A stretch of 64,000 nt of DNA from Rhododendron vialii. Its lineage: Eukaryota > Streptophyta > Magnoliopsida > Ericales > Ericaceae. The stretch's first letter is position 1, and every line of letters begins with the position of its first letter. The stretch is from positions 5,891,501-5,955,500 of the forward strand of contig NC_080569.1 of NCBI RefSeq assembly GCF_030253575.1, read 5' to 3'. The notes beneath the pieces are model-generated. The model was not told where the DNA came from. It worked only from the letters and a program-made list of their open reading frames with translations, and ran no database searches. Shown one piece after another: positions 1-10,806 of the stretch. The position numbers were made by a program, and so were the translations under genes.

Positions 1-1306
1 AAGCGGGAAGATCAAACAGGCAATTTGCACCTTCCATTTCCCAAACCACTGGCAATGCCTCCCTATATTTCTCTTGACAGAAACGGCTATGAATCACAGT
101 AGTGTACATAACTACACTTGGATCCTGCCCAGATTGTTTGTACCAATTGAAAAGGCTCTCCACAATATCAAATTTCCCAAGCCTTATGCAAACTTTCATG
201 ATAGCCGTGCAGCCCTGCTGATTTAGGTTCAGATCATCTCTTTCTCCAAGCTCTTCTAACAGTGGCAATACCCGAATGTGCTTATCTGGGTTCTTTCCTA
301 ATTCTAGTATTAGCTTAGCGTAAATCCCGGAGTCTAACGTCCTTTTACCAGCTTTAGCAGATAAGATAAGCTTCCGGGCTTCTATCAAGAGTCCCCCTTT
401 AATGAACCCCCTCACCATTGCCTCAATTACGCTCCGGCTTCCAAAAGTGGTGAATTCCTCTAAAGCAGATGGCAATTTCAAGTCACGGTTCCTTGCCAAG
501 ACCTCAACAGTTGAAGCCAAAATCCGGTCATCAGGAAAGAGGTGGGGTTGTGTTCGAGCCCAATTAAAAGTCTCCAGAGCTCGCTTGGGAAGGCCCATGT
601 GACCCAACTCCCGGACAGTTAATGAAAGAGACCCTTTCCGAAGGAATGCAGGCCACTTGTTGAGAACTGTGGACACATCTTCATCGGAAGGAAGTCTTCT
701 AATCTCTTTGGCTAGGTCAACTAAGAAACTCGGGTTCTTGTATACTCGCTTTGAGAAAGTTTGCCGCGAAGAAACAGCTGCAGAAGAAGTCATTCTCACG
801 TGTTTCTTAGGTGTGGGGAACCCTATAGGCCGGATTTTGGTGGGAAGTCGCAGTGGTAGAGGCCTTTCCCTATTCAAGAGTTTTCCTGGTTTTTGAGGAA
901 TCCTCCCTCTGAAAAGAGATGAGATTGCTTCTATCTCATCTGGGTCCCAAACAATGTTGTCTCCACCTTCTTTTTCTCCTTCACCCGCAGTATCAGTGTC
1001 ATCAAAATTATCAACCATAGGATCCTCATAAACTAAATCATGTGTCTCATTTTGGTCAGTGGAAGGCTTATCCTTCCAAAATCTATCAGTCACTGATTCT
1101 CGGGGAAGCTTGGGGCATCGTGGGTACCGAAGGTTCTTCGGTTCTCTACTACGGCTATGTCTTCCCCTCGTTTGTGCCCTCAAAACTAATCTACAAGTGT
1201 TTGGAAAACTTACTCCAAGTACATTCTTACTGGATCCTTCAACTCCATGAAGAACCCGTGTCTCCGAAAATGGACAAATACTTCGAGTCAAAAGTATGAT
1301 ACCCAT
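1..1306 (-). CDS. Pentatricopeptide repeat (PPR) protein, 5' part; runs off the left edge
   Basis: An uninterrupted reading frame on the minus strand covers 435 codons from the ATG at 1306 to the window edge; an in-frame TGA lies a few codons upstream, so this ATG is the likely start. The first ~45 residues are rich in Ser, Arg, Val and Leu with few acidic residues, as in an organelle transit peptide. A conserved middle part follows (motifs RRLPSDEDVSTVLNKWP, VRELGHMGLPKRALETFNWA), then degenerate helical repeats such as GCTAIMKVCIRLGKFDIVES and PSVVMYTTVIHSRFCQEKYR, typical of P-class PPR proteins that bind organellar RNA. The arrangement recalls the EMB975-type plastid PPR proteins, but this assignment is from memory. 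No intron is seen in the visible part. The C-terminus lies outside the window. Confidence 0.85.
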   Translation of the reverse strand, partial: MGIILLTRSICPFSETRVLHGVEGSSKNVLGVSFPNTCRLVLRAQTRGRHSRSREPKNLRYPRCPKLPRESVTDRFWKDKPSTDQNETHDLVYEDPMVDNFDDTDTAGEGEKEGGDNIVWDPDEIEAISSLFRGRIPQKPGKLLNRERPLPLRLPTKIRPIGFPTPKKHVRMTSSAAVSSRQTFSKRVYKNPSFLVDLAKEIRRLPSDEDVSTVLNKWPAFLRKGSLSLTVRELGHMGLPKRALETFNWARTQPHLFPDDRILASTVEVLARNRDLKLPSALEEFTTFGSRSVIEAMVRGFIKGGLLIEARKLILSAKAGKRTLDSGIYAKLILELGKNPDKHIRVLPLLEELGERDDLNLNQQGCTAIMKVCIRLGKFDIVESLFNWYKQSGQDPSVVMYTTVIHSRFCQEKYREALPVVWEMEGANCLFDLPA

Positions 1307-1374
1307 CTCCCGCCTCGGGCGTTTAAAGGAATTCAAACTTCAGCCGCTGTCGAAAAAGGGAATTTCATCAAACA

Positions 1375-1553
1375 CCTGGTGTGCAATCAAAGCCAAGCAC
1401 TATAACAACAAGGCTTCGACGATGTGGGATTAAGGTCGCGGGTTCGATTTTCGAAAACAGCCCCCCTGTTTTGTTTTACAGAGGTAAGGCTGTGAACATT
1501 AACGCTTCCCTAGTGGCTAATCCCCTTATATACGGAGCTTTGCGCACTAGATG
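1375..1553 (+). mobile_element. Degenerate tRNA-derived SINE (Au-SINE-like)
   Basis: A box-B-like stretch (GGTCGCGGGTTCGATTTT, about 1433) is followed by GGTAAGGCTG and then by GGAGCTTTGCGCACTAG near 1537. This order resembles the plant Au-SINE consensus. The element is old: box A is poorly preserved and no clear target duplication is visible. It sits just upstream of the PPR gene. Confidence 0.5.
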
Positions 1554-1985
1554 AGCACAAAGTGGAATATAATCTCGTATATGTGTATGTATATAATGTA
1601 TATAGTTGGAGAAAGAGAGAAGAAAAACGAATGCCTCCGGCTATCAAATTGAAATTACTATTGACTCGAATGGAAAGTGGCCGGCAGCAGTCGGTGGTCA
1701 ATGAAGTATGGAGTTTCCCGCTCGATATTCAGCCCACCACGCGACGGAGGTTGGCCTCTGAAAATTAGTTAGTACATCAATCCAAGAGCTCCAAACAGAT
1801 CCTTGATTCTCTTGGGGAAATTACAGCGGTGGTCCCTTTATTTTTTCGTGTCTCATTTTCATCTCTATACTTGGTGGAGAAGGGTTATCAAACTTGAACG
1901 TGTTACGGTGATCTGTTTAAATTTGTTCACCAGGGTTTTCATAACCATCCCTCCCTCGGCACGGTTTTTAATATTTTTTCTCTTA

Positions 1986-2665
1986 GGGCCCGTTTGATAA
2001 CTAACTTATGAGATGGGTTGGGATTATGAATCCTATGGGTCACACGATTCTTTGTTTGGTTGCACATTTGAGATTAGGATTGGGAACCTCAAGGGACTAA
2101 CAGTCCAGTCATTTGAGGGTATTGGGAATCCTCTCTTGGACTTGGTATTGGTAGTCCAATCCACACTCCTTCAATGTGAAAAGACAAAGATAGCCTTACT
2201 TAGTCCAGTCCACCCTCCTGCAGCTCATAAGCACAAACCCTAGCCCCCATCCTTTTTCTCTCATGATCAGACGAAGACAGCAGCTGCTGGTAACATAAGA
2301 CAGACGACCACTTTCAAATTAAAGTAATCAAAATTTTCATCTAGATATTAAATTTTTTTCAAAAGTTTGTTTGTTTTTTCCATTTTCTAACTATTTTCTA
2401 AAAAATTGGTTTGATCCAGAAAATATCCATCCAAAAATTAAATCAGTTTTGTATAAGGGCAAAAGCGGAAATGTATACTATCAATCCAATCCTATCACAT
2501 GTGAAACAAACATGATATTAATAATCCTATCATCTAATCCCATCTCAACCAAACATGCTCATCACCAATCCCATCTCCTTATCAATCCCTTCTCATTACC
2601 ATTCACAATCCTAATCTCATCTCCTTACGAATCCCAACCATCTATTACTGTTATCAAACGGAGTC
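1986..2665. mobile_element. PIF/Harbinger-type MITE (Tourist-like), 680 bp
   Basis: The left end GGGCCCGTTTGATAAC and the inverse complement of the right end (GACTCCGTTTGATAAC) match at 13 of 16 positions. A 3-bp TTA lies directly outside each end (1983-1985 and 2666-2668), the usual target duplication of this superfamily. Subterminal sequence is also partly complementary. No transposase is encoded. Short ORFs inside are chance. Confidence 0.75.
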
Positions 2666-3199
2666 TTAATTTCTTACTCTCATCCCTCTTCACTTATTGC
2701 CCCACAAAAATCCATCAAAACTTTTACCAAACAACCCTGTTGTTCGACCACTGAGGTATATGTTGGCTCGAACGCTACACTTTTAATTGGATCTTGGATG
2801 GGAAATAACCATGTACACGTCAAGTGCCAATTTTAGATACAGGGAGGAAACCTAGCAGAATAAACCCACTCCTTAAAATAGCAAAAACGAGAGCAAGACG
2901 AAGATAGCCTTATGGTTTAATCAAAAAAGAATGGAGAGAAAACTAACTTCTTTTTTCTTTATGACATGGTGCAAAAACAATGCACGTGACATGTTTTGTT
3001 TCTCTACAATATGTAAAAACACCACCCCTATCTTATTTTGGAGTGTGCCATTTCAATTGGGTATAGTTTCAAATGTTCAATGGAGAGAACCTAAAAAGTG
3101 GAAAGTGTGAAGACTATTTTTCTTTGGTCACAGCAAAACCATTTCAGTCTTCTTCACCTTTTCACCTGCATCGTTCAAGCATACAGAAACACAAACAGG

Positions 3200-3235
<36 letters not shown>

Positions 3236-3468
3236 GTGACTTCAATGCCATCTCAATAATACAATTCTACCAGTATGGTACGCTTTTTGGATTTCATCCA
3301 TCAGTGGAAGCAGGACCAGGGAACCCTATAGCGAAGCAATCCAAATAAGCATGTGATGTAGTCTGTACACAACAGTAAGAATTCATGCCGTGACAATTTA
3401 CAAAAAAAAAAAAAAAACCACAGAAGACTACCAAAAAACAAAACAAAAAAACTACTGCAATTCCAAGG
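2666..3468. other. Intergenic spacer between PPR gene and FRF-A 3' end
   Basis: No gene is supported here. It holds a (GA)n microsatellite at about 3203-3233 and an A-run near 3402-3417. The part next to 3468 would include the 3' UTR of the minus-strand FRF-like gene. Confidence 0.5.
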
Positions 3469-4834
3469 CTATCTATGTTGGGGAAGTTGCTGTTGCATTT
3501 CAGCTTCGACTTTCCTCACGTTGTCGACAACATCTTGAATTTTGGAAGATAACTGATCAGTTTGCTCCTCAATGCTTGTCAGAAACTTCAGTAGTTTTTC
3601 CCGATACGCTGCACATAGTTGGTCTTGACGCCGCAACTCCCGGATCAGAAATTCAATTTTCTTATCCTTATCCCCCTAAAACATCGATGACAAGAGCATT
3701 AACACGTTAGCAGTGTAAAAATCGCCAGTTAACCACATGACAAGACATCGTAGGTCATTTCATTCGTCAAAACTAGATATCTTCTTTCTTAGATAAACCA
3801 AAACCAATAAGGCCAATATATAATTGATCTGTCTTTAAAACTTGCAAGCAACTTAATTAGGGAAGTGTAAAAGGTAAACTTTGTAAAGCGAAAGTTTTAA
3901 AATTTACACCCTCCATAACTTTAAGGACTTGGATTAAGCAACACCTATTGTTGGATTTCTTCCTGGTTCCCTAACCTTGAAACTTTCAAACTTGGAAGTG
4001 AAGATTGAAAGCCACCTCATCATCAGCTCACATGTATATAGTACCCCTGTGAAGTCCCAGTTGGAGAGATCTTCACAGACAGGAAATTTGGAAAGCATTT
4101 AGGATCATTGAGAAGGATAAAATACATCAGTACTAATTAAAGTTATTTTATTGTTGTAAAGGGTATTTGTGGAAATCTAAACACTTTTCAAACCAAAGAT
4201 TTTGAGTTAATAAAAAGTTGGAATTCCCGTAATGAGCAAACAAAATGGGACGGAGGGAGTATGTATCATGCGGAATTAATAAAGGTGTATCAGAATAAAT
4301 GTCATTGCACCAAGTATTGGTATCCTACAAATACAAGATGTTTTAGAAGCTAAAGTGTTGTAAAAAATGTCACAAGTGTATATAGTAAAACGAACACAGA
4401 TATATTCATGTATCTCTCAATAAAAAAAGCAAAATTTGCAAGGAAACATTGATAATGCACTTAAAAAAGAAAAGGCCAGTAAAGTAAATACTTGTGAGGT
4501 ACTCAGGCACACGAGTTGTGTTTGCCTCTATCATGTGTGTCATAAGAGCCTCATCTGACTTTCTCGTTTTGTCCCATTTAGTCAAGGAAGCTTGTATAGA
4601 TTATAACTTCTTCTTCTCTTTTTGATAACTCACATAGATTTAAACTACTGACACCTCTAGGCCACTATTCCAATTAAGTTTTAACCAAGCCAATTATTAG
4701 TTAGGTAACTTCTCAGGCCTCTATTCAAAACTGATAAATTCTAGCAAAAGGATAAGGGTGCTTGGGGTAAAAGTTTAATAGACTGATATTCAGGTAGCTT
4801 ATACATATCAATATACAAAATTTGATGGTTAATC

Positions 4835-4876
<42 letters not shown>

Positions 4877-6178
4877 TTTTAATTAGTTATTTCTTGGGGC
4901 GAGGGATAGGGTTTAGCCATCCAAAGACGAGAAAAATGAGAGGAAATTATCTATTCAACAACCTGAGTATATTAGCATAAACTACTAAACATTTGATTTT
5001 GAACTTCAACCATAAACTAGAAATGTAAAATAGACAATCACAGGGAGAATGTGACATACACTAATATGAGGAGGTGTGGTACTTGGTCCTTGCTCCGTCA
5101 CAACCAAAGGATGGTTATGCTCCTTTTCAAATCTTGATACAACCCACTTCCCTGACTTCTCCAGCTTTACCAGAATCGTTGCCCTGCAACCCTCTCGTGC
5201 ACTAGGCCTTGGCTTGTTATCGGGTCCAATAGTGCCATAATTAGGGGAAAATCCCTGCTTATTACATCCAAGCCGACGTGCAATCACTTTCTTGTCAGTC
5301 TCTGAGATACGGCGTTGCATCATACGCACAACAAACCCTATCCTTCTAGCATAATCAAAATAGAATTTCCGAGCTTCATCTTCTGAGTTGAATTCCAAAC
5401 CCACATAAGGCTCGTGAACTTCACCTCTTTCAGACACATCCATGTTTCCACCTCCTCCAGAGATATCTGCGTTTCCACCTCCTTCAGAGATATCCGCGTT
5501 TCCACCTCCGTCAGACATATCCACGTTTCCTTCATTAGAGTTTTCTACTGCCCCTTCTCCCTTGTCCAACTCCGCTGAAATACACATATCAAGTGCAATA
5601 CCGTTAAAACGCTAGACATCTTAATACCCATTTGAAAAGTAAGAAAATTTCACAAATTCTCCAAGAACATCCATCATCTTCAAAGTACCACAAAGTTCAG
5701 GCTCAATTTTTTTCCATTCAGGTAAATCAGAATTCAGAAGGATACAGTTGAGTTATTCCTCAAACATGTAACACTCATAATTTTTTTTGGCCGTAATCAA
5801 GAAATCTAGTCCAGAGTCAATGTAATCAGTCTTCATCTAATTCAAATTTGTGTAGTTCGACTAGGTCTCGTGAAAAGCTATTGTGTTTGTATTGAAAATA
5901 CCCATTATAAGGAGAAGATTGATAATACAAAAAAAGGGAGGCTATGCAGGCCATATTGCATACTTCTCAGTCAATCGAATGTAAGCTAATTGATGTTAAC
6001 CAGGGCCGGCTCTGGGCAGAATCCAAGAAAGCCACCTCCGCAGGCCCCCCAAAAAAATGCTGAAAGGAAGGGCCCCCAAACGTTAATACCGGTATTTTAA
6101 TAGACCCAAAAAATTACGTTTAAGGCTTTAAAGCATCTCAATTACCCCTGAAAAACAACACTGAAAGAGAGATAGAAT

Positions 6179-6217
<39 letters not shown>

Positions 6218-6266
6218 GGATGAACAGAAAGAGGAGAGAGAGAGAGAGAGAGGCACCTGATTTCAT
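3469..6266 (-). CDS. FRF-like protein A: FAR1 DNA-binding domain plus coiled coil
   Basis: Proposed coding exons are 6266..6257, 5574..5060 and 3675..3469 (243 residues). The FAR1 domain (about residues 58-160) starts EPYVGLEFNSEDEARKFY and keeps the zinc-binding order Cys107 (LGCNKQGF), Cys133 (REGCRA), His156/His158 (EHNHPL). The last exon starts after TTTTAG and encodes GDKDKKIEFLIRELRR followed by a ~60-residue heptad-rich coiled coil. The donor of exon 2 is GTATGT. This short layout, without MULE transposase or SWIM domains, is that of the FHY3/FAR1-related factors (FRFs), thought to modulate FHY3/FAR1 light signalling. The first exon is the weak point: the ATG at 6266 gives phase-1 joining (MKS-AELDKG) but uses a poor donor (GTGCCT). 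An alternative is the ATG at 5587, read without that splice. It is head-to-head with FRF-like B. Confidence 0.75.
4195..4259. mobile_element. 3' end of a Stowaway-like MITE (fragment)
   Basis: The terminal motif GGGACGGAGGGAG ends at 4259 and is followed by TA, as in the fuller Stowaway-like copies at 12.2 and 52.2 kb. No matching left terminus was found, so this is a truncated copy inside intron 2 of FRF-like A; its left limit is arbitrary. Confidence 0.45.
4836..4873. repeat. (CT)n microsatellite in FRF-A intron 2
   Basis: About 19 uninterrupted CT units. Confidence 0.95.
5440..5530 (-). repeat. In-frame 27-bp coding minisatellite in FRF-like A
   Basis: Just before the FAR1 domain the protein has four imperfect nine-residue units: VDMSDGGGN, ADISEGGGN, ADISGGGGN, MDVSERGEV. 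The DNA repeats with the same 27-bp period. The two FRF relatives in this window lack it. The unit is Gly/Asp-rich, probably a flexible acidic linker. Confidence 0.85.
6001..6078. mobile_element. hAT-type terminal fragment
   Basis: The stretch begins CAGGGCCGGCTCTG and contains GGCCCC-rich subterminal sequence. It resembles the termini of the hAT-type element bounded at 20200 and 26785. Only one end is recognisable. It lies in intron 1 of the FRF-like A model. Confidence 0.35.
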
Positions 6267-7030
6267 CGTCGCCGGACCCGCCGATCTTCGCCGGAGCAGC
6301 TGAGCCTTGTTCGATTTTGGTATTCTGATCGATTAGTATTTTAGGGCTGGCAAATATACACTATCTTAGTTACACTTCAACCTTCGACTTTCAAATATAA
6401 CAATTTTACCCCCAAAACTTCCAAAGGTTATTATTGATGGCACTGTCTTTCATATATGTCCCAATTGAGGCCCCGTATTTCAGATGTGTCTTTAACAGTG
6501 TCTAACTGCAAAAATGAAAAAATTCAATAATTAATTGAACATGTCACATGGCATGTTCGACACTTTTTTTTAGAATAAAATTATTATTGTTAACTAAGTG
6601 AACAAGACTTGCCCCTTTAATTGTTTATTTACATGATTCTTTTACCCTAACGATCAAATAGTGGACTCCAGTAAATAAGCAATCAAAGAGGTGACAATTT
6701 TTCTATTTTTAGGTAGTAAACATATTCGCACTCTCGTGTATCAAAATAAAATAATACAATCTTGCTATTGTCAGTCTATTGGGCTGACGATAAACATATT
6801 AGAAGACAAAGAAAACTCGTATTTTTGTGTACTTTATACACCTTTTAATACACATTCACACACTTACTATTGTCAACCCATTAGGCTGATTTTAAAAATT
6901 TTCTTTTTTTAATCTGAATGTCCATAATTTAAGGTATAAATTGTTTAACGCGATAGTTCCACATATAAAGTGATAATAGTGTAATAACCTGAGGACGTAA
7001 AGTGAAATTTTTCCTAAAATCTTGAAAAAT
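6267..7030. promoter_or_regulatory. Shared intergenic region of divergent FRF-like genes A and B
   Basis: About 0.8 kb separates the proposed 5' ends of two FRF genes that point away from each other, so it should contain both promoters. CT/GA tracts flank it (6182-6252 and 7072-7091), a common 5' UTR feature in plants. It has been invaded by a small MITE at 6758-6903. No defined transcription-factor site is claimed. Confidence 0.5.
6758..6903 (+). mobile_element. Small MITE, copy 1 of a five-member family
   Basis: It carries the family signature: TTGCTATTGTCAG near the left end, TGGGCTGACGATAAACA just after it, the central block TTTTAATACACATTCACACA, and a second CTATTGTCA near the right end. 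The ends and target duplication are blurred in this copy. It sits in the spacer between the two divergent FRF genes. Confidence 0.65.
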
Positions 7031-7146
7031 GCCCGAACACTTTGATCAAGCCCCTTCCAGCTCTCCCCAGTCTCTCTCTCTCTCTCTCTAGAACAGAGGA
7101 AGTGGGATAACTCGAGAGCTCCCAGTGGATTTGGATCTCTGGTTCC

Positions 7147-10046
7147 AGTAAGTTGTGCATTTCTTTCTTTATGTTTTCCTCTTCGTATATTTCCAACTAC
7201 TCGCCTTTCAAATACCACGTGTAATTGATTTAGTGCTCAGTCTACAATAGTACTAGGTTATTCACACTTTTATCAGTTTTTGGGCAAGTCTTAGCATAGT
7301 TGGAGAAATGTGTTATCGAGCAGGTTTTTGAAATGATTATGGAAAGCTAGCTTCTGTTGTGTCTGTAACAAATGGTAAATTGCAATTTAGTTATGCGCAT
7401 ACCGGAAAATCTTGTGAATCTCGAATTTGAAGCGGTTATGGCCCCGCGCTGTTTCTGTAATTGTAGGGCTGCAAATAAAACAAGTGGCTCGCGAGCAGCT
7501 CATGGCTCGGCTTGGCTTGACTTGTTTACTAAACGAGCCAAGCTCGACACTCAAAAGCTCGATTTGGCTCGCAAAAGCTTGGCTCGTTTGTATGGGCTCG
7601 GCTCGTTTAAAGAGGCTCATTAAGTAAATTAGCTAGACTCAGCTTGTTAAGTAAATTAGCCAGACTCGGCTCATTAAGGGCTTGGCTCGTTTCGAGCTCG
7701 AATTTTAGGCTTGTTTAGTAAACGAGATGAGCTCGAATGCGATGAAGCTCGGCTCGTTTGCACCCCTTAAATGAAAGATACTCAATACTCATTATGAACT
7801 TGCTGCAGTTACAAGAACCTGCAGTATCAAACTCTAGGCCTAGAGCTTGCTAATGCTTGTAGTGCTTCCTCTCTTGTTTCCTTTGTATCTACATGGAGCA
7901 TTTGGGTTCCCTGATACAATTGATCCCGTGTTATCAGGCCCGCCTCACAAATTATGCGAAGTTAGGTGGCTAAACCAATTACAAACATAAAAAAAGGTAC
8001 ATAATTTGTTTTTAAAATGAAGTGGCTGAACTGAGCCTATCATGTATTCTAGATGCCCATCAAGGTGGCTTCTACTTTAAAAAATGGAAGTTCATACTGT
8101 TCTGTGCAAGAATAAAATTTTACTTCCCAGACCTTGTGTAATGTGGTTAACGACCTTCAATTCTATTACAAGGTTCAATCGTTTTGGAAGTGATATCACT
8201 TTGAAGGTCATATGCTGTCTCTTTTTATTGGAGAAAATCTATTTTTCGAAAACCTATTTTACCAATTTGGAGACTGCATTTTGAGAAAATTCTGTTTTAT
8301 GGAAACAAAATGAGTCACATAAAATGTCTGACTGTAGTTGTTGATTATAAAGAAAGGTGTGGTGTAATATTTTGTAAATTATTTTTGGTTGAGTAGGGAG
8401 TTTTGGTTTCAAGTGTGAATTTGGACTGAGGATGCATTATTTTTGGTGCCAGTGGATGAGAACCCATGTGCAGAAAATAGCGGGGAAATAATTGAGTGTT
8501 CTAATGGAAAAGAGTTAACTGCTTGTGAGAAAAATTCAGTTATGGAACCGTTTGTGGGTATGGAATTTGAATCTGAGGAAGCTGCCAAGGTGTCTTACGA
8601 TGCATATGCAACACACTTCGGCTTCATCATGAGAGTTGATGCATTTCGGAGATCAATGCGTGATGGGAAGGTTGTTTGGCGTCGACTTGTGTGTAATAAA
8701 GAAGGTTTTCGTAAGCACAGGCCACGGAGAAGTGAAAACAGGAAACCCAGAGCTATCACCAGGGAGGGTTGCAAGGCAATGATTGTTGTAAAGAAAGAGA
8801 AGACAGGAAAATGGGTTGTCACGAGATTTGTCAAGGAACACAATCATCCTCTGGTTGTCGCACCGACCAATAATCGTCGCGCTGTGCTCCTATCGCAAAC
8901 ACCAGTAAGGATTACTGTTTGAATATCTAAATGGCACATCGAAAATGATTAGTGTCAGTTTGTCTGTTAGTTAATTTTATCTCTCAGTTGCAAATTTCCT
9001 TGCAATGGTTTCTTCACTGAAAATAGGTTGCTCTGGAAAAATCTGAACTTTTGCCTTTTGATTTAGTTAGTAGGAGTACCTGCTGTATCACATGTACAAA
9101 GGTGTGTGGTCTACGCCTCAATCATCAAGCCTTCTTAGGTTTTGATGCCCAAGCAGCTTTTCAACAAAAGTATTGTTGAGAATTACATTTTGATTGGTTC
9201 GCTTTTTCTTCGGATTATATTTATTTGGTTGTGCAATATAGCCATTGGTAGATATTAATGGGTTGTCAGCAGGTTCTATTCACATATTGGACTTATTTCT
9301 GAAGATGAAGTCTCATATAAAAGCTGGTGACCTTTGGACTAACATCTTTGCCACTCTGGTTTGGCTGCCAATTTGAACCAGATACTGGCTGATCTGAACA
9401 ATGTCATGACATTCCGTAAGTTAAGCAGCAAGATCTTTAATCTGTTGTGGTTTCAAAACCGGCTAATTTGCTCCTGGGGGTTAACCCCAGATTGATCTAT
9501 GCAATTTAAAGGAGTAGAGATGTACATAGAGGAACAGAATTCTTGCTCATCGAGGAGATTCTTTGTAGTCCAGTGTTTGTTTACCTCATCACTTCCATTA
9601 TCCCCGCATGCTTTACTTGTTTAATGTTTGAAGCAGAGACTACTACTAGATTCACCCTAACATCTGTTTTATTTACTGTTATGTCTAATAGGTTGATGTT
9701 AGCTGTAACGTAGTGCGGAGTTTGTTTCCATGGATGCTCGCATGCTTGCTTTCCTACTTGTTGCCAGAAAGGAAAATTCAATTTGCATTCTTTCTTGGTC
9801 TTCCGACTCTTCTTAATAGCAACTATATTAACTGTATCTCTTGGTGCTTATCAGGATGATAAAGATGTAAAAATCCGGGAATTGACAGCTGAATTACAGC
9901 GGGAAAGAAAGAGATCAGCGGCTATTCAAGAGCAGCTTGATATGGTTTTGAAAGACATGGAGGAGCACTCCAGTTTCCTATCGCGAAACATTGATGACAT
10001 AGTTCATAGTATGAAAGAAATAGAATCAAAGAGAGTAGTCCTTTAG
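7147..10046 (+). CDS. FRF-like protein B: FAR1 DNA-binding domain plus coiled coil
   Basis: Coding exons are 7147 (one base), 8453..8904 and 9855..10046, giving 214 residues. The upstream exon ends TTCCA directly before the strong donor GTAAGT at 7148. The next exon starts TGGATGAG after an AG at 8451-8452, so the initiator ATG is split A|TG by the 1.3-kb first intron. The FAR1 domain spans about residues 31-135 (MEPFVGMEFESEEAAKVSYD) with Cys81 (VCNKEGF), Cys107 (REGCKA) and His130/His132 (EHNHPL). After donor CCA|GTAAGG and acceptor ATCAG, the last exon encodes DDKDVKIRELTAELQRERKR, a coiled coil to the end. The length and layout fit FRF-type regulators of the FHY3/FAR1 clan. It should be a nuclear DNA-binding protein; partners are inferred from the family only. 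Confidence 0.88.
7464..7769. mobile_element. hAT-type MITE rich in GGCTCG repeats, in FRF-B intron 1
   Basis: The left end TAGGGCTGCAAATAAAAC and the inverse complement of the right end (TAAGGGGTGCAAACGAG) are related. The interior is full of GCTCG/CGAGC motifs in both orientations, typical subterminal repeats of non-autonomous plant hAT elements. No exact 8-bp target duplication could be fixed. Confidence 0.55.
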
Positions 10047-10552
10047 AACAACTGATGTAATGTATCAGTTTTTTTTATTTTTTGGGTGCCTTTTTCTGTT
10101 ATACAGAGTTGTAGTTTTCTGCAGATAGATGGCCCTTTATGTTAGATGAATTTCCCTGTACTTCAGTACTTGTTAGAGAAAAAAAAAGAAAGAAAAATCA
10201 ACAAATTGGGGAGGCTTTGAATTCCCGAGTTTGCGGCAAAATAGGCCGTCATTTAATTAAATTGAATGTGTACAAGTTTTCAGAGAATATTACGAAGAGC
10301 AAACCGAAAGAAAACACTTAAAAGGTAATTTTTTCCTCCAAAATTTGTTGAGGAGACCGCATGGTCTTCTTAGTTGCCATCCTTTCGGTAACAGCTTAAG
10401 AATGTTTTTCTCCCTCAATTTTTGTGTAATTTATAGAAGCCATAAACAAGAGGAAGCAGATTTCATGTTCAATGCTGGATTGCCAGTTATTCCTCGTTGT
10501 GAAGCCATGTTTCTTTGAATCCGTTTAATCGTTGTAACTTGTTTCAATGATT

Positions 10553-10558
10553 AATAAA
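10553..10558 (+). terminator. Candidate polyadenylation signal of FRF-like B
   Basis: AATAAA lies about 0.5 kb after the stop codon, in a T-rich context, followed by an A-run near 10578. Confidence 0.4.
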
Positions 10559-10806
10559 ATCTTTTTTTGCCAATCAAAAAAAAAAAAAACCTTCATATCC
10601 AAAGGAAGTAGCACAAAAATCTACATTATTCCACACATGGAACACCAATAAAGTAGTAACAAGAACAAATTTGAAGTAAAACCTGTTACAAGCTGGAAAG
10701 GTTTGTTCAGTAACTTCAACTTCTTACATCAGAGAGAGTAAGAGAGAGATTACAACTTGCTTCCAGTGTCAATTACAGAAGATGAGGAAGCAAAGTCACC
10801 TTGAAC

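Noticed and set aside
402..1299. Plus-strand ORFs in the first 1.3 kb
   Set aside because: They lie opposite the uninterrupted PPR frame on the minus strand.
5006..5587. Single-exon reading of FRF-like A ending ...VCHILPVIVYFTFLVYG
   Set aside because: The tail after HIS reads through a GTATGT donor into intron; a coiled-coil exon in the right phase exists at 3675-3469, as in the two paralogues.
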